A stretch of DNA of 12,421 nt from an uncultured Ignavibacteria bacterium (GTDB taxonomy: Bacteria; Bacteroidota; Ignavibacteria; Kapaibacteriales; UBA2268), in the NCBI GenBank assembly GCA_903911805.1, contig CAIWET010000224.1, positions 1-12,421 on the forward strand, given 5' to 3'. This document shows positions 6,735-12,421 of this stretch, piece by piece. Under the pieces are notes generated by a model. The model had not been told where the DNA came from. It did not search any database and worked only from the letters and a program-made list of their open reading frames with translations. The position numbers were made by a program, and so were the translations under genes. The stretch's first letter is position 1; the number at the start of each line of letters is the position of its first letter.

Positions 6735-8456
6735 TCACTCTTCTCCAAAAACATTATCATCAAGTGCTTCACCATTGCAGATTTTGGAATATGCTATGCT
6801 TAATTCTGAGATGACTTCTTGACTATTTTTGCCTTCAAGATAGATAAACGCAGCATAATCTCTTACTGAAAAAGCCCAGGATGTGATAATCTTCATTTCT
6901 TTAATATCTGCTTGTGAATAAGGAAAATCACTACTATTTCCATTGAAATATATTTTTTGTAAATCCTCAAATGTATCTTCAATTATATCGAGGTCAGCTA
7001 AAGTTTTTTGAAATTTTAATTTCCCAGATTTAATAAAAAAGACTTCTGCAATTTTGCCGCTAACTGTTGCTGGCAATACCAGTATTAAATTATTTTGATT
7101 TATTGATGTTGGAACAATTCTCTGACGCTCAAATACTTTTCGCATTTCCATTATTTGATCGCGAACTCTTGCAGCTTGCTCAAAATTCATATTGTCAGAA
7201 AATTCTTTCATTTTTGCTTTTAGTTTTTCAATCACTCCATCAGGATAACCACTTAAATAATTTTTCACTTTGCTCACTTCGTAAGCATAATCTTGCTGAG
7301 AAACTCGTGCATCGCAAGGAGCTCCGCATTGCTTGATATGATAAAAAAAGCAAGGGTCGATTTTAGTATTTTTATTAATATTCAAGTCACATTTTATTAT
7401 CTTGAATTGCTTTTCAATCGTTTGAATGGTTTCTTCCACCAAAGCAATACTTCTAAATGGGCCAAAATATTCAGCTCCATCATCACTGATTTCGTGAGTT
7501 AATATTATTCTTGGATAATCATCATTAATTGTTAATTTAATGAATGGATAATTCCTATAAACCTTGTCCAAAGTATTATATAGAGGCTTGTGAGCCTTAA
7601 TTTCACGAGTTTCCAACAATAGAGCCGCTAATTCAGTATCAGTACAAGTCCAAGTGACTTTTCTGATTCTTTTAATCATTTCGGCAATTTTCTTTGAATT
7701 TGGGCTATCCAAAGCAAAATATGATTTTACTCTGTCTTTCAAGTATTTTGCTTTGCCGATATAAAGGATATTACCATCTTCATCATAAAAGTAATAAACG
7801 CCTGGTTCTTCAGGTAATATATCTAAACTCTCTTTAACAAATTTGAAAGATCTGACAGGAGCTTTAAATTTATGCATTGGCTCATTTTGAAATGCAAGAA
7901 GCTCCTCAATTGTGTTAATATTATGTTCCTGATATGCAATTTCTAGAAGATTATTCAAGATATAAGCAGTAGCCTGAGCATCGCCATAAGCACGATGTCT
8001 GCCTTTTACAGGAATTCCAAAATAAGCAGCTAAAAAGCCTACATTTCGCTTTTGAAGGTTTGGTAGTAATCTTTTTGCAAGTTTGAAGGTGCATAGCTTA
8101 GGAATATCAGGAAATTCAAAATTATTTATTTCAAAATTTGACTTTACAAAGCTATAATCAAAACTTGCATTATGGGCAGTAAAAATAGCTTTATCTTTTT
8201 TTAAAATTCTTTGAACATTCGGGAATACATCTTCAGGTTCGGAAGCTCGATAAACCATATCGTTGGTAATGCCAGTCATATCAACTATGAACTCAGGTAT
8301 CATCTGATGAGGATTAACCAAAGAATGATATTGATTTACGATTTTCCCACCAAGTGAAATAACGCAAGCAATATCAATAATTCGGTTCTTCTTCGAATCA
8401 GAACCAGTAGTTTCAACATCTACAACTATATATGGTATATCCCAGATTGAGTCCAT
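6735..8456 (-). CDS. DnaQ-like exonuclease / GIY-YIG / UVR fusion (Cho/UvrC-like)
   Basis: Predicted DNA-repair nuclease of 573 residues. Residues 8-172 are a DEDDh 3'-5' exonuclease: D13/E15 in VDVETTG, D100 in HNASFD, H154 and D159 in RHRAYGDA. Residues 213-295 are a GIY-YIG endonuclease: GVYYF (219-223), LYIGKA (231-236), R242, E282 in LLLE, N294. C356, C369, C377 and C381 match the cysteine spacing of UvrC, where they ligate an Fe-S cluster. A UVR motif (about 410-443, NFEQAARVRDQI) should contact UvrB. UvrC's C-terminal RNase H nuclease and HhH are absent, as in Cho. The architecture resembles the exonuclease/UvrC-like hybrids of actinobacteria (Rv2191 type). Its ATG directly follows the HAD stop (TAAATG). 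A 7-bp hairpin (6721-6737) covers its stop but lacks a T-run. Confidence 0.9.
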   Translation of the reverse strand: MDSIWDIPYIVVDVETTGSDSKKNRIIDIACVISLGGKIVNQYHSLVNPHQMIPEFIVDMTGITNDMVYRASEPEDVFPNVQRILKKDKAIFTAHNASFDYSFVKSNFEINNFEFPDIPKLCTFKLAKRLLPNLQKRNVGFLAAYFGIPVKGRHRAYGDAQATAYILNNLLEIAYQEHNINTIEELLAFQNEPMHKFKAPVRSFKFVKESLDILPEEPGVYYFYDEDGNILYIGKAKYLKDRVKSYFALDSPNSKKIAEMIKRIRKVTWTCTDTELAALLLETREIKAHKPLYNTLDKVYRNYPFIKLTINDDYPRIILTHEISDDGAEYFGPFRSIALVEETIQTIEKQFKIIKCDLNINKNTKIDPCFFYHIKQCGAPCDARVSQQDYAYEVSKVKNYLSGYPDGVIEKLKAKMKEFSDNMNFEQAARVRDQIMEMRKVFERQRIVPTSINQNNLILVLPATVSGKIAEVFFIKSGKLKFQKTLADLDIIEDTFEDLQKIYFNGNSSDFPYSQADIKEMKIITSWAFSVRDYAAFIYLEGKNSQEVISELSIAYSKICNGEALDDNVFGEE

Positions 8457-9107
8457 TTAAATCAAAAAATATGGTAAAGACTGTAAACTATAAACACTAT
8501 TAATATGAAATGTTCCCATTCCAAGAGATTCAGCAGCCTTAATGTTTCTTAAAGTATCATCAATAAAAAGAGTTTCTTCAGGTTTGATTTTTGCATCATT
8601 TAAAACATATTCAAATGCAGCAGCATCAGGCTTTCTTTGTTGAATATGATGCGAAAAATAGGTTTTATTGAAATAAGTATAAAGTTCCTTGCATTCTCGA
8701 TAAACTCTATTATAATGCAAGTCATTGATATTGCTCAATAAATATATCTTGAATTTGCTGCGCAATGTTAATATTGTAGGAATTGCATAAGGAAACATAC
8801 CAATTAAGAGTTTATTCCAAGCAGACATAATGCGAGTATCTTCGGCATTTAAATGAAAAATTCTTTTAACTGATTGAATAAATTCATCAGTAGATATTTT
8901 GCCAGTTTCATAAAGTTTGAATGGCTCCATATCGAGAATTTGCTCGAATTCATCATCAATATCTCTGAATGGTTGAGTAGAAATTTTCATCAAATCGTGA
9001 TAAGTTCTATATATTTCAATTTGATAGCAAACTCCACCAAGATCTATTATTAGATTTTTTATTTCACTTTTATTTTCTATGTTGCGATTTTCGCTACTTA
9101 TTTCCAT
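8457..9107 (-). CDS. HAD-superfamily phosphatase, subfamily IA-like
   Basis: A 216-residue HAD hydrolase. Motif I is IDLGGV (21-26), with nucleophile D22 and Gly at position 24 where the general acid Asp usually sits; this DLGGV/DLGNV form is typical of the YihX-like branch (E. coli YihX dephosphorylates glucose-1-phosphate). Motif II is LLSN with S125, motif III is K159 in QRKPD, motif IV is FIDD with D183/D184. The helical cap lies at about 30-110. The first 16 residues are polar and charged and precede the fold. Substrate unknown. It is the first gene of a two-gene unit with the exonuclease/GIY-YIG fusion. There is no SD; a long hairpin ends at its start codon. Confidence 0.87.
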   Translation of the reverse strand: MEISSENRNIENKSEIKNLIIDLGGVCYQIEIYRTYHDLMKISTQPFRDIDDEFEQILDMEPFKLYETGKISTDEFIQSVKRIFHLNAEDTRIMSAWNKLLIGMFPYAIPTILTLRSKFKIYLLSNINDLHYNRVYRECKELYTYFNKTYFSHHIQQRKPDAAAFEYVLNDAKIKPEETLFIDDTLRNIKAAESLGMGTFHINSVYSLQSLPYFLI

Positions 9108-9144
9108 TGCAAATAATCAATATTTTGAAAAATTGAATTTGCAA
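9107..9144 (-). promoter_or_regulatory. Interrupted hairpin/palindrome abutting the HAD start codon
   Basis: On the minus strand TTGCAAAT (9144-9137) pairs with ATTTGCAA (9114-9107), then TCAAT with ATTGA, then TTT with AAA around a 2-base loop. The stem is 16 bp, with a 2-base bulge and one mismatch. The last base of the right arm is the A of the ATG. It could be an operator or an RNA hairpin limiting ribosome access. No terminator-like T-run follows it. The pairing is direct; the role is inferred. Confidence 0.45.
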
Positions 9145-9185
9145 TTTACGATATTTTTCTTAAAAAATGCACCAATACAACTTCT

Positions 9186-9950
9186 TTACTTTTTTTTCTT
9201 TACTTCTTCAGCAAATCTTTGACCTATTTTGTCAGAAAACTCTTTGCTTTCCCAACGTTCAGGGTGCCACTGTACTGCTAAAAAGAATGGTTTGTCGGTA
9301 GAATTTTCTCTTTCAATCGCTTCAATTATTCCATCGTCTGCAAAAGCTGATACTACAAATCCAGGAGCAACTTTATCGATTGCCTGATGATGTGCTGAAT
9401 TGACTTCACCTCTAGTTTTGCCAGTAATTTGGTATAATAGTGAGCCTTTTTCTACATTTACCGAATGAGGAAGATTTTTATTTGTTGTATCCCTATGAGG
9501 AACGATTTTTTCAGATTTGTGCATTGTTGGAATATCTACGATTAAACTTCCACCATAAGCAACATTCAGAATTTGTTCGCCTCTGCAAATTCCAAGAATT
9601 GGTAGCTTTAATTCATCGGCTATTTTAATTGCTTCGATTTCTAATGTATCGCGATTTAGATCCATCTCGCAAAGCTCTACTTGGTTTTCTTTGCCGAATC
9701 TACCAGGATGAACATCTTCTCCGCCAGTTAAAACAAAGCCTGAACATTCTTGCATCACTTTGCGGAAATCAGCGATTGGAGTTGTATAAAGGTTGATACA
9801 CTCTGCATTTGGAATATGCTTTTTGATAAACTTAACGTAGTTATTAGTTGTTTGGTCGCCACCAATTTTGCTAACTGCGATTTTTACTTTTTTTGCTGAA
9901 TTTGCATCCATAACCATAAGAAACATCAATAATATTATAATATTTTTCAT
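9186..9950 (-). CDS. Exported C26-family gamma-glutamyl hydrolase-like protein
   Basis: A 254-residue class I glutamine-amidotransferase-like hydrolase, related to PuuD and other C26 peptidases that split gamma-glutamyl bonds. TGGEDVHP (75-82) matches the family, the nucleophile is C122 in GICRGEQ, NSAHHQA is at 184-190, and the catalytic His/Glu are H229/E231 in QWHPER. Residues 1-19 look like a Sec signal peptide (short charge, LLMFLMVM core, ANSA before KK), so it would act in the periplasm, unlike cytoplasmic PuuD. The start overlaps the lpxK stop by 4 bases (ATGA). No putrescine genes are nearby; an envelope peptide substrate is possible but unproven. The gene ends in a T8 run (9190-9197 on plus) coding lysines. 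Confidence 0.87.
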   Translation of the reverse strand: MKNIIILLMFLMVMDANSAKKVKIAVSKIGGDQTTNNYVKFIKKHIPNAECINLYTTPIADFRKVMQECSGFVLTGGEDVHPGRFGKENQVELCEMDLNRDTLEIEAIKIADELKLPILGICRGEQILNVAYGGSLIVDIPTMHKSEKIVPHRDTTNKNLPHSVNVEKGSLLYQITGKTRGEVNSAHHQAIDKVAPGFVVSAFADDGIIEAIERENSTDKPFFLAVQWHPERWESKEFSDKIGQRFAEEVKKKK

Positions 9951-10939
9951 ATACTTTTTATTTTATTTAATAGTACATCCTTACCGCTGATAATTTTTAT
10001 ATCAATTGGCAAAACAACAATTTTAATTTCGTTTTGATTGAATATTGACAAGTGATTCAGTAATTTTATTGCATCTTTTTCAGTTGTAATAATGAATTTT
10101 GACTTTTGCAATTTGACTTTATTAATCAGTTTCTCGATTTCGCTTCTGGAATAATCAAAATGGTCAGGAAATTCTATTTTTGAAATGTATTTAAATTTAA
10201 GATTATCAAGCGATTTATAAAATCCATTAGGATTTGCCAAACCAGTTACAGCAATTGGATTGACTAAAGAGGATTTATCAATTGGTATCAAAGAATTATC
10301 CAAATAATAAATATCACCAGAAATTTTCTCTGCTTGAATTGAAATTTTGTCTATAAAATCAAAATTTTGTTCATAATCAATTTTGCAAATAATATCGGCT
10401 CTATCAAAATTCTCAATTTTCTCTCTTAATCTTCCAAAAGGGAAAACTTTTCCTTTGGCAATTGTTTCATTATCAACCATTAAAATATTCAAATCTCTTT
10501 TTAATTGGAGATGCTGATATCCATCGTCAACTAAAATAAAATCAAGATTATAATGCTTCCCTATTTCAATTGCTGCAAGATATTTTTCATTGTGAACCAA
10601 AACAGGGCAATTAGTTTTTTGAGCTATCAGAAGCATCTCGTCGCCAATTTCTTCAGCACTTGGAGTCAATTCTTTTGAAGAATCATAAAGAATCATCCCT
10701 TTTGATTTTCTTTTGTAACCCTTGCCAATAATACCAACTTTAAATCCTTTTTCGGTAAGGAGTTTTGCAAGGAAAATCGTAAATGGCGTTTTGCCTGTTC
10801 CACCTACTTTTAAATTGCCGATTGATATAACTTTGGTATTTACTTTGACCGATTTGAATGTTCCAACTTTGTATAAATATATTCTAAAATCAGTTATTTT
10901 GGAAATTAAAAAGGAAATAGGATTTAAGATAAATCGCAT
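9947..10939 (-). CDS. lpxK: Tetraacyldisaccharide 4'-kinase
   Basis: Phosphorylates the 4' position of the lipid A disaccharide with ATP at the inner-membrane cytoplasmic face. The 330-residue length is normal. The Walker A-type motif is GNLKVGGTGKTP (41-52), followed by IGKGYKRK (71-78), the LpxK signature VDDGYQHLQLKRDLNI (137-152), PFGRLRE (167-173), TGLANP (232-237), FPDHF (257-261) and TTEKDA (285-290). A hydrophobic N-terminal segment (about 3-24) fits the family's membrane association. GAGG-like GAGGG sits 4 bases before the ATG. The start lies 16 bases inside the upstream acyltransferase gene and the stop overlaps the next gene, so it is the middle of an envelope operon. It implies an LPS-bearing outer membrane. 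Confidence 0.95.
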   Translation of the reverse strand: MRFILNPISFLISKITDFRIYLYKVGTFKSVKVNTKVISIGNLKVGGTGKTPFTIFLAKLLTEKGFKVGIIGKGYKRKSKGMILYDSSKELTPSAEEIGDEMLLIAQKTNCPVLVHNEKYLAAIEIGKHYNLDFILVDDGYQHLQLKRDLNILMVDNETIAKGKVFPFGRLREKIENFDRADIICKIDYEQNFDFIDKISIQAEKISGDIYYLDNSLIPIDKSSLVNPIAVTGLANPNGFYKSLDNLKFKYISKIEFPDHFDYSRSEIEKLINKVKLQKSKFIITTEKDAIKLLNHLSIFNQNEIKIVVLPIDIKIISGKDVLLNKIKSI

Positions 10940-11532
10940 AAATCCCTCATTTTTGACTGAAATTCCTGGATTTTAATATTAACTTCTTCGCGAGTCAATT
11001 CTTTATTTAAAAAATGTGGACCATCAATAAATATTTCAGTTTTAGAAAATGGCAATGGAAATCTGAATTTATCCCAAGCTCTTGGAAAGCTTTTGTAATT
11101 ATGCATCTTCACTCCCAAAAGGTAAAGTGGCTTACTCGTTCTGTAAGCAGTTACAGCTGCACCTGCTTTGAATTCATATATAGGTCCGCGAGGACCATCA
11201 GGAGTAATAAGCAAATAACCTTTTTCTGCAAAATTTACTAATTCATCAAGGACTTCTTTTCCATTTCTTGAAGAAGAGCCTCTGATTAATTTGAATTTCA
11301 TTTTTTCAAGTAATGTGCTAAGGATTTCTCCATCTTTGCTAAGGCTTACAACCGCATAAGCGCCTTTTTTCTCGAATATTTTCCAGCAAGGGAGCATAAA
11401 AGTATGCCAAAAAGCGATTACTCCATTGCCATCTTTGGGGAAATTTCCTGTTACTTTAATTCTCCAGGTTTTTGAAATTAAAAAAATCAAATTAATAAAA
11501 ATTTTATGGCTAAATGATAATTTTGAGCTCAT
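10924..11532 (-). CDS. DUF374-type lysophospholipid acyltransferase family protein
   Basis: Predicted membrane-associated acyltransferase of 202 residues. H43 in AFWHTFMLP stands for the catalytic His of the LPLAT fold, although the classic HX4D is replaced by the DUF374 variant. LIRGSSSRNG (82-91) and LITPDGPRGP (108-117) are the family's most conserved blocks, with K122 after them. A hydrophobic N-terminal helix (about 10-22) suggests membrane attachment. DUF374 genes often sit beside lipid A/Kdo genes, and here lpxK follows with a 16-base overlap, so a lipid A or phospholipid acylation role is reasonable; the acyl donor and acceptor are unknown. The ATG overlaps the upstream stop (ATGA). 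Confidence 0.88.
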   Translation of the reverse strand: MSSKLSFSHKIFINLIFLISKTWRIKVTGNFPKDGNGVIAFWHTFMLPCWKIFEKKGAYAVVSLSKDGEILSTLLEKMKFKLIRGSSSRNGKEVLDELVNFAEKGYLLITPDGPRGPIYEFKAGAAVTAYRTSKPLYLLGVKMHNYKSFPRAWDKFRFPLPFSKTEIFIDGPHFLNKELTREEVNIKIQEFQSKMRDLCDLS

Positions 11533-12421
11533 TTGCTATTTAATTTTCTTTTTAAATTTTTGGGAAGTCTATAGCTATCTGGCGAAAAAGAAGATTCTGT
11601 GGAATCGCCGTTTTTCTTAAGATATTTCCTTACTTCTTGTGATCCGTCAAGTAAAAGATAATCGAAGGTTTCGTCAATAATTGGAGCCAATTCATCAATA
11701 GAATTTTCAATGTCTTTGCGTTTATTTCTCTCATTGTCGAATAGAATTTTATCTTTTGTCTCTATCTCATCAATTGTTTTTTCAATTTCTTTTAATTTCT
11801 TTGTATTGCTCTTTTTTGGTTTTTCATTTTTTGAGCCATATTTGTCAAAAAACTCCTCATCTTCCATTTCATTGTTCAGATATTTCTCAACATCCTCGTC
11901 AGATATAGCATCTTTTGATTTTGTGTTTTTTGAAATTTGCTTGCTTTTAATAGGAATATCCAATGGAATTTCTTCATTATTCATTCTAATCATCGATTTT
12001 CCTGATTTCTCTTCAAGATTTTTTTTGATTGATGATTTCTTCTCTGCTCTTTTTTCTTTACTATCAGGGTTATCTATTGGCGATTTAACAATCGTTTTTT
12101 GGGGATTATCTTGATGCATCAAGTCCTGAATCACAATAAGTGTTTGGTCAAAAGGCAATAATAATTCATCATCAATAATTATAACAGGATAATTATATTG
12201 AAAAACTGTAGAGTTTTTATTTTCAATTAGCAAATAAAAAGACGATGGATATACTTTTAATAAATTGCCATTAAATTCTAATGTATATTTGTTTTTAATT
12301 GTTGAATTTGGAATTACGTTATTTTTAAGCGCATTCATTGATATATATTTTTTAGAATTTACAACTTTTGGTTTCACATTAAATGATAAATTATCATTAT
12401 TTGCAGCAAAGGTTAATAAAT
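11529..12421 (-). CDS. Partial exported protein: amidase-N-terminal-like domain plus charged coiled tail
   Basis: The 5' end lies beyond the window. A GTG at 12377 could start it, but the frame stays open to the edge and encodes LLTFAANNDNLSFN before it, which looks like the end of a signal peptide cleaved near TFA-A, so I treat GTG as internal. Counted from that GTG, residues about 5-86 (NSKKYISMNAL, LLIENKNS, YPVIIIDDELLLPF) resemble the copper-amine-oxidase-like N-terminal domain found in N-acetylmuramoyl-L-alanine amidases. The rest (about 90-282) is Lys/Glu/Asp/Ser-rich with two near-repeats, IEKTIDEIE (198-206) and IENSIDELA (223-231), probably helical. No Amidase_3 catalytic domain follows. 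It is translationally coupled to the acyltransferase. Function unknown. Confidence 0.72.
   Translation of the reverse strand, partial: LLTFAANNDNLSFNVKPKVVNSKKYISMNALKNNVIPNSTIKNKYTLEFNGNLLKVYPSSFYLLIENKNSTVFQYNYPVIIIDDELLLPFDQTLIVIQDLMHQDNPQKTIVKSPIDNPDSKEKRAEKKSSIKKNLEEKSGKSMIRMNNEEIPLDIPIKSKQISKNTKSKDAISDEDVEKYLNNEMEDEEFFDKYGSKNEKPKKSNTKKLKEIEKTIDEIETKDKILFDNERNKRKDIENSIDELAPIIDETFDYLLLDGSQEVRKYLKKNGDSTESSFSPDSYRLPKNLKRKLNSK

Noticed and set aside
6721..6737. TGATTAG/CTAATCA hairpin as terminator of the repair nuclease
   Set aside because: The 7-bp stem is real and covers the stop codon, but on the minus strand it is followed by TCAATCAATC and no T-run, so a Rho-independent terminator is not supported.
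9190..9197. T8 run as a programmed frameshift site in the C26 gene
   Set aside because: It falls in the last few codons, so slippage would change only the lysine tail; no downstream frame is extended usefully.
11710..12114. 134-codon plus-strand frame rich in S, F and L
   Set aside because: Mirror image of the Lys/Glu/Asp-rich tail encoded on the minus strand; no RBS or recognisable fold.

Overview
The window is AT-rich and carries lipid A genes (lpxK and a DUF374-type acyltransferase), a lipoprotein, and two proteins with export signals (one of them partial). Together these point to a Gram-negative, diderm bacterium. Most start codons have an A-rich leader and no clear Shine-Dalgarno (SD) sequence, a TAnnTTTG element lies upstream of the first gene, and a HydE maturase is present. 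I infer an anaerobic or facultative member of the Bacteroidota/Ignavibacteria/Kapabacteria region of the tree. This is a judgement from style and content, not a measured placement.

Layout. Positions 1-570 hold no credible gene. They contain a hairpin that resembles an IS3-type end (205-244), a striking 145-bp C/A-only tandem tract of 6- and 7-base units (341-485), and a possible promoter element (529-536). Positions 571-5947 are on the plus strand: a PPP-type metallophosphatase and the radical SAM maturase HydE (5-base gap), then CTP synthase pyrG after a 140-bp gap, an FKBP-type lipoprotein, and a GT4-like glycosyltransferase. Everything from 5958 to 12421 is on the minus strand, so the two halves meet tail to tail with only 10 bp between stop codons.

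Reading the minus strand 5' to 3': a partial exported protein with an amidase-N-terminal-like domain and a long charged tail, a DUF374 acyltransferase, lpxK, and an exported class-I-glutamine-amidotransferase-like peptidase (C26). These four are joined by 4-, 16- and 4-bp overlaps and form an envelope operon. After 78 bp comes a HAD phosphatase abutted by a DnaQ exonuclease/GIY-YIG/UVR fusion. The last unit is a small antitoxin-like gene overlapping a PIN-domain toxin gene, and it has the best SD sequence in the window.

Most of the content is housekeeping or envelope biology. The parts most worth a second look are the G-quadruplex-capable repeat tract, the hairpin abutting the HAD start codon, the exonuclease/nuclease fusion with a UvrC-like Cys4 set, HydE without visible partners, and the exported protein that has an amidase-like N-terminus but no catalytic domain.
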